Shown in pieces: positions 9,209 through 19,207 of a DNA stretch of 59,922 bases. A model generated the notes under the pieces. That model was given only the letters and a program-made list of their open reading frames with translations, did no database searches and was not told the origin of the DNA. Both the position numbers and the translations under genes were made by a program. The stretch covers positions 1-59,922 of the forward strand of contig JADHSL010000011.1 of NCBI GenBank assembly GCA_016776925.1, in the 5' to 3' direction. The stretch is from Pirellulales bacterium. GTDB lineage: Bacteria; Planctomycetota; Planctomycetia; Pirellulales; UBA1268. Position 1 is the first letter of the stretch, and each line of letters starts with the position of its first letter.

Positions 9209-12200
9209 ATGGAAAAAACTTTGCATCATGCAGTCGAAGCTACGCCAGACAGCATGACTAATGGACAGATGCCGTCATCATTAGCTCAACTTCTGCTTGA
9301 TCGTTGTCATACGAGTTTTGATCGTCCTGCAATAATGGATGCGCTTGCCGGTGAGACGCTTGATTGGGGACAAGTGCTGCAACAATCACTTCGTGTTGCT
9401 GAACGAATTGAGTCTGCTGGTCTGAGGCCAGGTGATCGAGTGCTTCATATTGGTCCGCATACCGCCGCATGGCCGATAGTAGACTTTGCCTGCTTACTCA
9501 GTGGTGTTGTGCATGTAGCCCTTCATGCAGAGGAAAGTCAGTCAGAACAAAATCGTCATCTACAATTATTTCAGCCGTGCGGATTAATTTTTTCAGGGGG
9601 AATTTCTCACCGAAGCGTAAGCCAAAGTGGGTTGCCTCTTCTTGAGGTGCAAGCAGACTGGCGTACGAACCATGTGGCGTGCGCAACTGTCCACAGTTGC
9701 ATTGCTGAACGAGTCAGGAAATGTGACCCTGATGGGCCAGCCACGGTGCTTATTTCTTCAGGCACAACAGGTCGCCCAAAAGGCTTTGTGCACAGTCAAC
9801 GATCATTGGTGATGAATGCAGTTGCATCTGCAGCGGAGTTCTTGGAAGAACCCGACGATGTTCGGCTTTCTTGGTTGCCTCAAAGCCACGCGTTGGCACG
9901 AGTTGGGGATCTTTATACGACACTTGTCCGAGGAGGCGCGCTGAATATTGTTCGTGATCGCCGCAAGATTCTTGAGGCATGTAAACAAATACCCCCAGCG
10001 GCAATTCTTGGAGTTCCAATTTTTTACGACAGATTAGCACGAGCTGCTCAGCAAGGAAGTATTACAAGCCTTGTAGATGCCTTAGGAGGACGGGTGCGCG
10101 TTTGTGTTTCAGGTGGTGCTCCACTTCGGCGATGGACTACTCGTGTCTTTCAGCAACATGGTGTACCCCTAGTTGAAGGGTACGGCTTGGCTGAAGCGGG
10201 TCCGGTTGTTGCTGTGTCCAATCCGCGATCTGAGCAAACCGGTGCCGTCGGACATGCATTACAAGGTATAGAGATCGCGATCTCCGATGCAAGTGTACGT
10301 TCAGGTGAGGTTTTAGTGCGGACTCCATGTCGTGCGCTGGCTGTAATAGACCCATCTCAAGGTCCAAAAGAGTCTCCAATTGATAGAACAGCGTGGTTGG
10401 AAACTGGTGATAAAGGCTTCCTTGATAATGATGGCCAGTTAAGAATTACCGGACGAATTGATGATGTGCTGACACTTGCCAACGGTACGAAGTTGTTGCC
10501 GGCTGATGTGGAGTCAGTGTTGCTTGAAGAACCGGCTGTCGCGCAAGTCTGTGTTGCAGGTGAAGGGCTTCCGTGGCCAGTGGCATTCATAGTACCTGAG
10601 CCAGTGACAGTACGAACTCTTCTTAAGCGATTTCGTTGTAGAGTATGGAGTCGTAAACAGGCTCTCTCTCACCCCAAAATACTTCGTTGGTTTTCGCATA
10701 GACTGGCTGAGCAGCAAAAAGGTTTACCTCGTCGAATATGTGTCAGACGGTTCCTACTTGTTGATCATCCATTCGACATGGCACATGGGGAAGCGACAGA
10801 GTCTTTTAAGATAAAACGTCATAGTATTGCAAAGCATTTTGCCTTATATATCCGCTCTTTTGAGCCACAAGCAGGCGGTACGAAAGCAAGCCTTCTACCT
10901 GGAGTCGGCACAATGAACGATACAAACCATCCGTCTGCTGAAAAAACAGAATCAGTTACGTTGCCCCAAAGTTCCTCTCAAACCAATTGTCTCACTTCAG
11001 CATTTTGGGGAGCAACAGATTCTTCTGTCGATGGAAGCGGATTTGCCCATGCTGCGGAGCAGATGGCGGTGGGAATGTCCGGCGAAATTTCTACTATTGT
11101 AGAGAGTGCCAAAGACGCTATCGAGAACCTTCGTACGAATGACGAACTCTATGAAAAGGTAGAAGGTCCGACATTACCCGCAGCTCCTTTAGCTGATGCG
11201 CCAATGCCGCCAATGGGCAAGCTTTCAGGGTCTGCAGAGCGCGCGATTAGTAAAACAGGTTTGTGGGGTTTGTTTGTACCGCAGAGATACGGCGGGTCAG
11301 GTTGTAGCTATATAGAGCTCATGCAAGCGATTACACATCTTGCTTGTGTCAATCCTACGGTCTCTGGATTGCTGTCAGTCCACTCAACAATTGGTGCTGT
11401 GTCAGCACTCACAACATTCGGTTCCGATGACCAACGCCAATACTGGTTGCCGCGATTGGCTGAAGGAAACCCAATGTCTGTTTTTGCTGCGACCGAGCCC
11501 GATGCGGGCTGTGACCTTCATAGGGTTGCATCACAACTTGAATATGACGGGAAAGAGTTTCGGCTAACTGGGACGAAGATGTTTATTACTGGTGCAACGT
11601 ATGGTCGCTTGGTCAAACTCCTGGCAATTTCTGAAGGCAAGCCTGTTATTGTTCTTGTCAAGCTTCCTGATTCGGATACGCCACATTTCACATTGCAGAG
11701 CTATGGTCTTCATCCACTCAAGCACGCCCACAATAATGCTCTGAAATTTGAGCGGTTTCCAGTAGATTCTTCTTGTGTGTTGCGTCCTGGCAAATCTTTA
11801 GATGGTCAAGAAAGCGATGGCATGTCAATTGTGTGGCATGGCCTCAATCGTGGGCGTGTGGCACTTGCTGCACAAGCAGCCGGAACAATCAGCCTGTTGT
11901 TGAATCAGGCAGCTGTGTTTTCGGGCAAGCGACATACCTGGGGACAGCCAATTCAGAAGAGAGAGCTTGTGCTGGGTCGTCTCGGAAGAATGGCATCTGC
12001 GAGACTCGTCTGTGAGGCTTTGTCTGGGTGGTCATCATCGGTTATTGATGGTGGTGGATCAGGAGAACTTGAAGCCATTCTTACCAAGGTTGTAGCAGGT
12101 CGCTGCCTGCGTCAGGTCGCGGTTGATGCCCTCGGAATTCATGGAGGCCGGGCCTTTCTCGTCGGTCACCCACTCGGAGATTCATTTCATGATCATTTTG

Positions 12201-12697
12201 CCGCAGGGATCTATGAAGGCGAAAGCGACTTACTTGGATTGGCACTGTTTAAGGGTATTGCAAAGCATCATCCGCTTGCGTTGAATAAAAATTTTCTGGA
12301 ATGGATGCGATGGAGATGTTCACGGAGTCTAAATTACTTTTCAGCCAAGGAAGATTCCGTCCTTTTAGACGGTGAACTTCGTGACTTGGCGATTCAAGCT
12401 CGTCGTGGTCTTATTACCATGAGTCTTCAGGCCGATCGGCTTTTGAGAAGACATGGTAGAACGCTTGCTGAACAGCAGCTGATACTTGCAAATCTTTCCA
12501 ATCAGATTCAAGGTTTTATTTCGTGTCTTGCTGTTATTCACTTTGCAGACAGGAGGGCTGATAGTGCTTCAGTTCATGCTGCGGTATGTTGGTGTCGTCC
12601 TGTGATTATGAAATTCCTCGGGAAACCGCTCGGGTCCCGTGATTACAAAAGACTTGCAGAACTTGGTCGCTTTTCCCTCGGAAGTCATTCCGACTAG
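9209..12697 (+). CDS. fused acyl-CoA synthetase / acyl-CoA dehydrogenase
   Basis: This single uninterrupted frame of 1162 residues joins two enzymes. The N-terminal half (about 1-570) is an AMP-forming acyl-CoA ligase. It has the P-loop SSGTTGRPKG at about 183, GYGLAEAGP at about 324, TGDKG at about 400 and a GRIDD hinge. After a linker of about 60 residues, the C-terminal half (about 630-1150) is an FAD acyl-CoA dehydrogenase with ATEPDAGCDLH (about 761), the TGTKMFITGA flavin segment and the catalytic Glu in IYEGESDLL (about 1002). It would activate a fatty acid and oxidise the acyl-CoA at C2-C3. It follows the hydratase/dehydrogenase and thiolase genes after 108 bases, completing the pathway. 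It overlaps the convergent sppA end by 4 bases. Confidence 0.92.
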   Translation: MEKTLHHAVEATPDSMTNGQMPSSLAQLLLDRCHTSFDRPAIMDALAGETLDWGQVLQQSLRVAERIESAGLRPGDRVLHIGPHTAAWPIVDFACLLSGVVHVALHAEESQSEQNRHLQLFQPCGLIFSGGISHRSVSQSGLPLLEVQADWRTNHVACATVHSCIAERVRKCDPDGPATVLISSGTTGRPKGFVHSQRSLVMNAVASAAEFLEEPDDVRLSWLPQSHALARVGDLYTTLVRGGALNIVRDRRKILEACKQIPPAAILGVPIFYDRLARAAQQGSITSLVDALGGRVRVCVSGGAPLRRWTTRVFQQHGVPLVEGYGLAEAGPVVAVSNPRSEQTGAVGHALQGIEIAISDASVRSGEVLVRTPCRALAVIDPSQGPKESPIDRTAWLETGDKGFLDNDGQLRITGRIDDVLTLANGTKLLPADVESVLLEEPAVAQVCVAGEGLPWPVAFIVPEPVTVRTLLKRFRCRVWSRKQALSHPKILRWFSHRLAEQQKGLPRRICVRRFLLVDHPFDMAHGEATESFKIKRHSIAKHFALYIRSFEPQAGGTKASLLPGVGTMNDTNHPSAEKTESVTLPQSSSQTNCLTSAFWGATDSSVDGSGFAHAAEQMAVGMSGEISTIVESAKDAIENLRTNDELYEKVEGPTLPAAPLADAPMPPMGKLSGSAERAISKTGLWGLFVPQRYGGSGCSYIELMQAITHLACVNPTVSGLLSVHSTIGAVSALTTFGSDDQRQYWLPRLAEGNPMSVFAATEPDAGCDLHRVASQLEYDGKEFRLTGTKMFITGATYGRLVKLLAISEGKPVIVLVKLPDSDTPHFTLQSYGLHPLKHAHNNALKFERFPVDSSCVLRPGKSLDGQESDGMSIVWHGLNRGRVALAAQAAGTISLLLNQAAVFSGKRHTWGQPIQKRELVLGRLGRMASARLVCEALSGWSSSVIDGGGSGELEAILTKVVAGRCLRQVAVDALGIHGGRAFLVGHPLGDSFHDHFAAGIYEGESDLLGLALFKGIAKHHPLALNKNFLEWMRWRCSRSLNYFSAKEDSVLLDGELRDLAIQARRGLITMSLQADRLLRRHGRTLAEQQLILANLSNQIQGFISCLAVIHFADRRADSASVHAAVCWCRPVIMKFLGKPLGSRDYKRLAELGRFSLGSHSD

Positions 12698-13737
12698 GGG
12701 TAACTTGTTGTAATCACTGGCCACCACGAACAAAGATACCAGGCTCTGGGCGTGGTCCATTCGACAAGCATTTCTAAGCTGTTGTATGAGCGTGCTTGAG
12801 AAGCTCCACCAAGAATCTCATCGAAGAGTCCTTGTGGTTTTTTATATTGAATAACTCGTACTGAGTCTTCTTGAAGATCAGCTAGGACGACTGCTCTGGC
12901 GATCGCATCTTCAAGAAATCCAATCTTGTCAATGAGGCCAAATGTGATTGCCTGATTCGCTGTAAAGACCTGCCCGGTAGTAACATCCTCAATAGTTTTG
13001 TCATCAAGTTTTGGGCGACCTTTGCGGACGATATCCTTAAAACGAATAAACATTTCATCAACAAGATTTTGAACGACCCCTCGTTCTTTCTTGGCAAGTT
13101 CTGGCGAGCGGTCTTTAGTAACACTCAGCATCTCTTTGAGAGGACCGCTAGTAATTGAGTCATCCGTGACATCAAATCGCTTGAGCAGCTGAGAGAAGTC
13201 AAAATGCGGAACTATGACGCCAATTGATCCAGTGATTGTGGAGGGCTCAGCAAAAATTGTGTCATCTTGACCACCATTAGCCATTGCGACGTAGTACCCT
13301 CCACTGGCTGCAATACTACCCATACTTACTACGACAGGAAGATTTCGTTCAGCGGCCAGTTTGTTTAGGCGGTAATACAGTTCATCACTGCCGCTGACTG
13401 TTCCACCCGGTGAATCAACACGTAACACTATTGCGCGTACAGCCTCATCCGCCTTCACTTGATCTAATTGATGTCTGGCAAACCCATCGCCTCCCATAAT
13501 GGCACCGCGAATCTCAATAATGGCGATTTTATTCGAAGCCAACTCAGACAATGAATGGTACTGCTCAATAACCTTTGGGTTTGTTTGAAAATATTCAGCG
13601 TTTGCTCCTAGGGCGACTACCGCGACGACAACAGAAATTCCAGTGATAATCCATGCCAATCGTCCCCTCCATCGGTCCCAACTACGTGGCTGTGCAAGGG
13701 CAGCATTCGAGGATTCCGTAGTGACGTTGTCGGACAT
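12694..13737 (-). CDS. sppA: signal peptide peptidase SppA (short type)
   Basis: This 347-residue membrane serine protease degrades cleaved signal peptides. One membrane helix at about residues 27-45 anchors a periplasm-facing catalytic domain. RVDSPGGTVSGSDE (about 106-119) and the nucleophile Ser145 in SMGSIAASGGYYVA fit the S49 family. Lys201 in SGPLKEML is the candidate general base for the Ser-Lys dyad. It has one protease domain, as in Bacillus SppA rather than the double E. coli enzyme. The ATG is preceded by GGGAGATAATT, a good ribosome binding site. The gene is divergent from the sugar-isomerase-like gene, and the 216-base gap holds both promoters. Confidence 0.92.
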   Translation of the reverse strand: MSDNVTTESSNAALAQPRSWDRWRGRLAWIITGISVVVAVVALGANAEYFQTNPKVIEQYHSLSELASNKIAIIEIRGAIMGGDGFARHQLDQVKADEAVRAIVLRVDSPGGTVSGSDELYYRLNKLAAERNLPVVVSMGSIAASGGYYVAMANGGQDDTIFAEPSTITGSIGVIVPHFDFSQLLKRFDVTDDSITSGPLKEMLSVTKDRSPELAKKERGVVQNLVDEMFIRFKDIVRKGRPKLDDKTIEDVTTGQVFTANQAITFGLIDKIGFLEDAIARAVVLADLQEDSVRVIQYKKPQGLFDEILGGASQARSYNSLEMLVEWTTPRAWYLCSWWPVITTSYP

Positions 13738-13953
13738 AATTATCTCCCTAGGGGCAAGGATTTTATCTTTCTAGTTAAGAAAGCAGCCGGCAAATGGTTG
13801 GTTTTGCCTTTTCGTGCCAAAGTGCAACACGAACCGAACGTTTCTTGTTACAGTTCGACGTTGCCAGTTTCTAGTAATTATCGCTACCTTAACATCCTTG
13901 CGAATACTGTGTTCGGATTTGTTTTTTGTGGCCCCTTCCAGGAGTAATTCACC

Positions 13954-14700
13954 TTGTTTGTCTGTGTCAGTACTGAATGTTTTCCCAACTTGCCGCTTGA
14001 TCAGGCGATGGAACGTCTCGCAGAACTCGAGTTTACGGCAGTTGAAATTGACATACACGAAGGTGGTACGCATCTTCAGCCTGAGGATGTACTTAAGAAC
14101 GGAGATGCTGCGATCGCCGCTTGTAGTGACCTTCAGCGGCTTCGCCCTGTTGCACTGTCCTTTGCAGCACCAGAAGACGTGAAGCTGTACGATAAATTTG
14201 ATGCCTGTTGCCGACTGGCAAAGACGCTCGACATTGTCACACTCGTGGTTGAAGCGTCCGAGCTGGGCACTCCATTCAACGGTGAGATTGAGCGTTTGAG
14301 AAAGTTTGTTGCTATAGCCGCTTCGTATGGAATGGTTGTTGGCGTCAAGACAGCCTCTGATCGAATGACACAGGATGCTGAAACGACGGCGTCGCTGTGT
14401 CGAAATGTACCTGGTTTGGGTGTGACGCTTGACCCCAGTTACTCAATATATGGACATAAAAAGCCTACCTCGTGGGACTCAATTCTGCCGAATGTTTGTC
14501 ATGTTCATTTGCGAGATTCACGCGCAGATGAATTTCAGGTACAGATTGGCAAGGGCACGATTGAATACGGAAGAATTGCTACTCAACTCAGTCGCGTTGG
14601 ATACGACCGTGCATTGGGTATCCATCTACCTCCGCTTGAAGGCGTAGATCAAGTGGGTGAACTTCGAAAGATGAGACTGCTGCTGGAAACACTCGTCTAA
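13954..14700 (+). CDS. sugar phosphate isomerase/epimerase-like TIM barrel protein
   Basis: The 248 residues look like the xylose-isomerase-like / AP-endonuclease-2 TIM barrel. VEIDIHEGG follows the first strands, LVVEASELGTP and VGVKTASD lie mid-barrel, LGVTLDPSYSIYGHK carries likely metal-binding Asp and His, and HVHLRDSRADEFQVQIGKG has the conserved His-x-His. Members act as sugar isomerases, epimerases or related lyases, and the substrate cannot be told here. The start is TTG at 13954, supported by CAGGAG about 9 bases upstream. It is convergent with the TPR protein gene. Confidence 0.8.
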   Translation: MFVCVSTECFPNLPLDQAMERLAELEFTAVEIDIHEGGTHLQPEDVLKNGDAAIAACSDLQRLRPVALSFAAPEDVKLYDKFDACCRLAKTLDIVTLVVEASELGTPFNGEIERLRKFVAIAASYGMVVGVKTASDRMTQDAETTASLCRNVPGLGVTLDPSYSIYGHKKPTSWDSILPNVCHVHLRDSRADEFQVQIGKGTIEYGRIATQLSRVGYDRALGIHLPPLEGVDQVGELRKMRLLLETLV

Positions 14701-14762
14701 CCCTGTTGCTTAGACTGAGCAATTGCATCAGCACTCGAAAGAGACGGCTTTGAATACTCTTC

Positions 14763-17147
14763 CTAACGCAGGAGACTGCCCGTTGATTCAACGCGAGTAG
14801 CCATTTCTGCATACGCCTGTGACTTTTCAGTGTCGCCTTGCTCTGCATACATCGTTGCCAGGTTTCCGTAGGCCACAGACAATGATTGTTCTTCAAGCTT
14901 TTGCCGATCGACTGCCTCAACCATGAAGTCCACTCCTGTGCGGCTTAAGTCGATTGCATCGTCTCGCCTTTCAACTTGCCAGTAAGAGATCGCCATGCTG
15001 ATGAAGGACTCACCAACGCGTCCCAATTCATTGTCTTGGACAACCTGTTCGTTTTGATTCCACAATGGAATTGTTTTGTCAAACCACGTTACGGCAGTAG
15101 CATGATCACTATTGCGGAGGCTATGCATAATACCGATTTGGAACATCAGGTCACCAAGGTCCCGTCGTTCGGCGGCTGTTAATTCCCGGTGTTCAGCACC
15201 GCGTTCAAGATACGCAACAGTAAGCGTGGCATTGTCGAGCATGTCCTCTGCATCACCTCGTTTTCGAGCTGCCTCAAGGGCATCATTGAGCCCACACCCA
15301 ACCTGCCAATCTATTTGTCTTCTTCTCCAAGGATCGGTGACCGAGTCATTCATCTGCTCTCTGATTGCAAGAAGCCGTTTCACCCAAGGCACAGCTTCAA
15401 TGGCGTTGGCTGAGCCAGCAGCAACAGCCAGAACACCGCATGTCAAATCAAGTTCGAGACGGTCTCTGCTTGGGTCTTTTGTATCAATCTTTTCAACAAT
15501 GTTATTTGCTCTGCTGATCCATTTTGGGATCACGCGATTCTTTTGCTGCCATGTGCCTTGAGCAATTGCCTGAGCAGTGCCAAGGTGTGCATCAAGAAGA
15601 ACCTGCTGTGCGACAGAACGAACATTCTCGGATCGACTCGCTGCAAGAGGAGTCGCTTTGCGAATGGCTTCGGTAAATAAATCGACAGTTTGTTCATAAT
15701 CTGGCGTAGCTTTATCGAGCTCGATTCGTCCTCGTAGCCGTCCTGCCTGTGATGCCAGAAGAGACGAAACGTTTGGTCGCTCGATGAGTTCATCGATGGC
15801 AACTTGGGCGTCTTCTGGACGATCAAGTTTGAGTAGAACTTCGGCTCTCTTGAGGCCGGTCCAGGCATCTCCAGGCCCAAGTTCTTCTGCCTTCTCAGCC
15901 AATTGAAGAGCCGTCTGCCAGCGGCCTTCATCGCACATGAGTGCCAGTAACAGACGGTGGGCTCGTAAATGAGTTGAATCAATCTCAATCGCATATTCCA
16001 AGTCTGCAACAGCGTAGGCTGCAGATGACTTCATCTCGCCCTCCGCACGCAGAACAAACGAATCGGGATCAAGCGACTCGAGGAGCACCGCTGTTGCTGA
16101 ATACGTTCCTGTTTCGAGGCTGAACATGACGCCTCGTTCTGGAAAAACCTGTCCGATGGCTGAGCCGTCATCATCAAGAATCGCTACGGTCCTGAGATCA
16201 GCAATTTCAAGTTGTTTTGCAAGTTCAGAGGAAGGTACAGGCTTTGCTAACTTGATTTGGATCGCCGTTACAATTCCATCTCGAAACGTGACAGCAACTC
16301 GTTCGAACGGCTCAATTTCCCAAAAGAAACACTCGGTCCCATCATCACGAGGAATTGCCTGTCCGGGACCCCATTCACTATCGATATCAGCGCGAGTCGT
16401 TTTGCCGGGATACGCTCCACGAAAGCTGGCTGGGTCTATTGCGAGGGTAGGTGTTTCATCAGGAGCCTCTGCAATAGGTGCGCTCAATGGTGCTGTCGGA
16501 GTGGGTTCATCAGGAGTAGATGCAATGGGTTTCGGTTTATTCGCTGAGTTACCCGTAGTTTCGATCGCTGATGTTTCATTTACATTTGACGGTGTCTGAA
16601 GGAGACTCTTTGCAGCTGCAAGCGGTCGTTGCCAGGTTGGCGTGTCTGCAGATTCACCTTTTTTGAGAACACTTGTTTCTGGTCCAAGAGAAGATGCCGT
16701 ATCTTTCTGTGTGATCTTTTCCGGGCTGGGTGAGCTTTTCTTTTCATTTGGCTTTGGAAGAAGATCATTCCAGGCAGTTTTTATGACTTCCGGGTCAAAG
16801 AGTCGAGCAGCACGTTCTGATAAGGTTGGCTTGCTCTGGGTTGCCGTCGTTGGTTTGGTAATGCTCGACTGTGCCGTTTTTGATGAGTTACTTGTTGATT
16901 TAATGTATGAATCAGAAGATGACTGACTTCTGGCTGCTGGCTGAACAACAGGGATAATCGCCTCCTCGGGAGCGGACTCAGTTATCTGCGTTTCAGATGA
17001 TTGGCCGATTGATTCTACCCATGACGGTAATTGCATCGACGAACCAGATTTTTGTTCTGCGGCTTCGGAATAACAAGCAGCAGTTACACAAGTGATGAAA
17101 AAAGCCGTTGAAATAAGGTGCGGGCTGAAACGTTGCATCACAATCAC
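14763..17147 (-). CDS. exported TPR-repeat protein, planctomycete-specific
   Basis: This 794-residue protein has an N-terminal signal peptide (hydrophobic core ISTAFFITCVTAACYS). Next comes a low-complexity Ser/Thr/Pro/Lys region to about residue 235. A domain at about 240-345 contains GAYPGKTTRADIDSEWGPG and FWEIEPFERVAVTF, a pattern loosely like BamE/SmpA-type folds. From about 370 to the end lie several TPR-type helical repeats (for example AYAVADLEYAIEIDSTHLRA and LAVAYGNLATMYAEQGDTEKS-like). It probably serves as a periplasmic or envelope scaffold. The GTG at 17147 is preferred because GGAGG lies 9 bases upstream, while the ATG at 17138 is too far from it. No function can be assigned. 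Confidence 0.8.
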   Translation of the reverse strand: MIVMQRFSPHLISTAFFITCVTAACYSEAAEQKSGSSMQLPSWVESIGQSSETQITESAPEEAIIPVVQPAARSQSSSDSYIKSTSNSSKTAQSSITKPTTATQSKPTLSERAARLFDPEVIKTAWNDLLPKPNEKKSSPSPEKITQKDTASSLGPETSVLKKGESADTPTWQRPLAAAKSLLQTPSNVNETSAIETTGNSANKPKPIASTPDEPTPTAPLSAPIAEAPDETPTLAIDPASFRGAYPGKTTRADIDSEWGPGQAIPRDDGTECFFWEIEPFERVAVTFRDGIVTAIQIKLAKPVPSSELAKQLEIADLRTVAILDDDGSAIGQVFPERGVMFSLETGTYSATAVLLESLDPDSFVLRAEGEMKSSAAYAVADLEYAIEIDSTHLRAHRLLLALMCDEGRWQTALQLAEKAEELGPGDAWTGLKRAEVLLKLDRPEDAQVAIDELIERPNVSSLLASQAGRLRGRIELDKATPDYEQTVDLFTEAIRKATPLAASRSENVRSVAQQVLLDAHLGTAQAIAQGTWQQKNRVIPKWISRANNIVEKIDTKDPSRDRLELDLTCGVLAVAAGSANAIEAVPWVKRLLAIREQMNDSVTDPWRRRQIDWQVGCGLNDALEAARKRGDAEDMLDNATLTVAYLERGAEHRELTAAERRDLGDLMFQIGIMHSLRNSDHATAVTWFDKTIPLWNQNEQVVQDNELGRVGESFISMAISYWQVERRDDAIDLSRTGVDFMVEAVDRQKLEEQSLSVAYGNLATMYAEQGDTEKSQAYAEMATRVESTGSLLR

Positions 17148-17401
17148 GATTTGAAGCCTCCGAAGTCACGTCGGCAAACACTACAAGAATGCCACTGTCA
17201 CAAAAGATGCTCGGACACTAGAAGTCCCAGGAAACTGAGTCCAGACCAAAAACAAGTTGAAACGTGTTAGGTGCCTCATTAAGGCTTCATTCGATAGACT
17301 GGGAAAGATAGGGCATTGTGGTCATTCCCCAATTCAACGAGAAGAGGCTACAGTAAACAGCAAGGTCTGATGAATCACACTGTTTTGTCGATGTTAAATG
17401 A

Positions 17402-18850
17402 ATGGTTAATCAATCAAAAAACGAGCAACACATTGTTATCGTCGGTGGAGGGCTAGCAGGTCTCTCCGCAGCGGAATGGCTTCTCCGGCAAGAAGTCCCC
17501 CCGAAAATAACCATTATTGAATCGACAGGCCGACTAGGAGGTGTGATTGAAACGGTGAGCCAAGGGGAATGGCTCATGGAACGTTCGGCGGATAGTTTTC
17601 TTTCGGTACGTCCCGAAGGAATTGAGTTAGTTAAGCGTCTCGGGATTACTGAGGATCTTATCAGCATAAATCCTGAAGCCAGAAGAGCACTTATATGGAG
17701 CTCACAAAAAGGTGGTGGTAGCGGTGCTCTTCTTCCCGTACCCACAGGATTCAGACTGCTTGCTCCGGGACGAATCATTCCGTTTTTACGATCCAATATT
17801 CTTTCTTGCTTTGGTCGTTTGCGGGTTGCTTGGGAACGGTTCATTCCTCAGCGAACGCATCACGATGTTGATGAAAGTCTTGAGTCTTTTGCCGTTCGAA
17901 GGCTTGGGCAAGAAGCATTCGATAAATTAGTTCAACCACTGGTTTCTGGTATCTGGACGGCTGATCCGAGCAGGCTCAGTATGGCGGCAGCCTGCCCGGA
18001 ATTCCTCAAAATGGAACAGGACTGGGGAAGTCTTACGAAAGGTGAAAAAAAGAGAGTTGCGCAGGCAAATGGTTCGCGTGATGCGAGTGGGGCCCGTTAC
18101 GGACAATTTGTATCTTTTAAACACGGTATGCAGACACTGATTGATGCACTGGAGTCTCGGCTTCGGAGTGCTGGTGTTCTGGTGGTTCAGGATCAAGTGA
18201 GATCTCTGCAACGTGATGGTAGCCAATGGCAAGTTTTCCTTGGGAATCAAGCCATTCGAGCCGATGGAGTTGTGCTGGGAGTACCAGCCTCAACAGCTGC
18301 GACGATAGTTTCGACGGTGTCTCCAAATTTATCAGCTGAATTGAAGATGATTGAATTTGCAGGCGCTGCCGTTGTCTCACTTGGATTTGACCAGCAAGAC
18401 GTCTCTCATTCTTTGCGAGCCGCCGGTATGATTATTCCAAAGGTTGCAGGAAAACGGATTCTGGCCGCTAGTTTCTCGAGTAGCAAATTTCCTGGTAGAG
18501 CACCGCCTGACGCGGTGCTCATTCGGACATTTATAGGGGGAGCGCTTGATATGGGAATTGCGTCGCTCGCTGATGAAGAAGTCGTTAAAGAAGTTCTTAT
18601 TGATCTTCGGACGACAATCGGTCTGCACGGCAACCCATCGATTGTTCAAGTAGATAGATGGCACAGATCCATGCCGCAGTACAACATCGGACATGTTGAA
18701 AGAATGAAAAAGATCAGACAAGCTGAAGCACAACTGCAGTCGTTTGGATTAGCAGGTAGTGCGTATGAAGGCGTAGGGATTCCTCAGGTCATCCAGTCGG
18801 GACAAATGGCTGCAGCCAACGCAATAAAAGACCAAGCTATGTCGGAATAA
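17402..18850 (+). CDS. hemG: protoporphyrinogen oxidase (HemY/HemG FAD type)
   Basis: This 482-residue flavoprotein oxidises protoporphyrinogen IX in haem synthesis. The FAD dinucleotide motif IVGGGLAGLSAAEWLL lies at about 12-27, followed by ESTGRLGGVIET with the FAD-ribose acid and ERSADSFLSVRPEGIELVKRLG, as in PPOX. PLVSGIWTADPSRLSMAAACPE matches the substrate-side region of oxygen-dependent PPOX, and GSAYEGVGIPQVIQSG near the C-terminus closes the FAD site. It stands alone between a divergent TPR gene and a convergent small basic protein gene, with no other haem gene in view. The start ATG has no strong ribosome binding site. Confidence 0.9.
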   Translation: MVNQSKNEQHIVIVGGGLAGLSAAEWLLRQEVPPKITIIESTGRLGGVIETVSQGEWLMERSADSFLSVRPEGIELVKRLGITEDLISINPEARRALIWSSQKGGGSGALLPVPTGFRLLAPGRIIPFLRSNILSCFGRLRVAWERFIPQRTHHDVDESLESFAVRRLGQEAFDKLVQPLVSGIWTADPSRLSMAAACPEFLKMEQDWGSLTKGEKKRVAQANGSRDASGARYGQFVSFKHGMQTLIDALESRLRSAGVLVVQDQVRSLQRDGSQWQVFLGNQAIRADGVVLGVPASTAATIVSTVSPNLSAELKMIEFAGAAVVSLGFDQQDVSHSLRAAGMIIPKVAGKRILAASFSSSKFPGRAPPDAVLIRTFIGGALDMGIASLADEEVVKEVLIDLRTTIGLHGNPSIVQVDRWHRSMPQYNIGHVERMKKIRQAEAQLQSFGLAGSAYEGVGIPQVIQSGQMAAANAIKDQAMSE

Positions 18851-18874
18851 ATAAAAGCTTGTCTGGACTAAATG

Positions 18875-19087
18875 TTATGTGCTTTCAGCCGCATCTGAGT
18901 CATCATTGGCTTTTTTCTTCTTTTTCATCGAGATCTTCTGAACACGGACTTTTGGGAGACCGAGTGGGCTCTGACCCTCTTCCCACTTTTCCAGTTCTTT
19001 GAGCTTCGTGATTCGCTCTGCTCGGCTCAATACTCCTCGGTTACCACCACCACCTTTTCGGACTCGGAGGCTTTTATTCATTGTCAT
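18875..19087 (-). CDS. PVC-type small basic protein (TIGR04137-like)
   Basis: This 70-residue, strongly basic protein starts MTMNKSLRVRKG and contains NRGVLSRAERITKLKE, EKWEEGQSPLGLPKVRVQKIS and a lysine-rich tail. It matches the small basic protein family shared by Planctomycetes, Verrucomicrobia and Chlamydiae (TIGR04137), whose function is not established. The pattern of a short basic N-terminus and conserved GLPKV suggests a nucleic-acid or ribosome-associated role, which is a guess. The ATG has AGGAATC 9 bases upstream. The gene lies alone between hemG and the kinase gene. Confidence 0.88.
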   Translation of the reverse strand: MTMNKSLRVRKGGGGNRGVLSRAERITKLKELEKWEEGQSPLGLPKVRVQKISMKKKKKANDDSDAAEST

Positions 19088-19207
19088 GGTGGAGATTCCT
19101 CAGCGATTGAAATTATATTTTTGGTGGACGTGCTCGAATGAATTCAACTCGTGAATAAACCAAAACGTTAGTGTAAATCACGTCTTGGGTCCTTCAAGCC
19201 CCAATCT

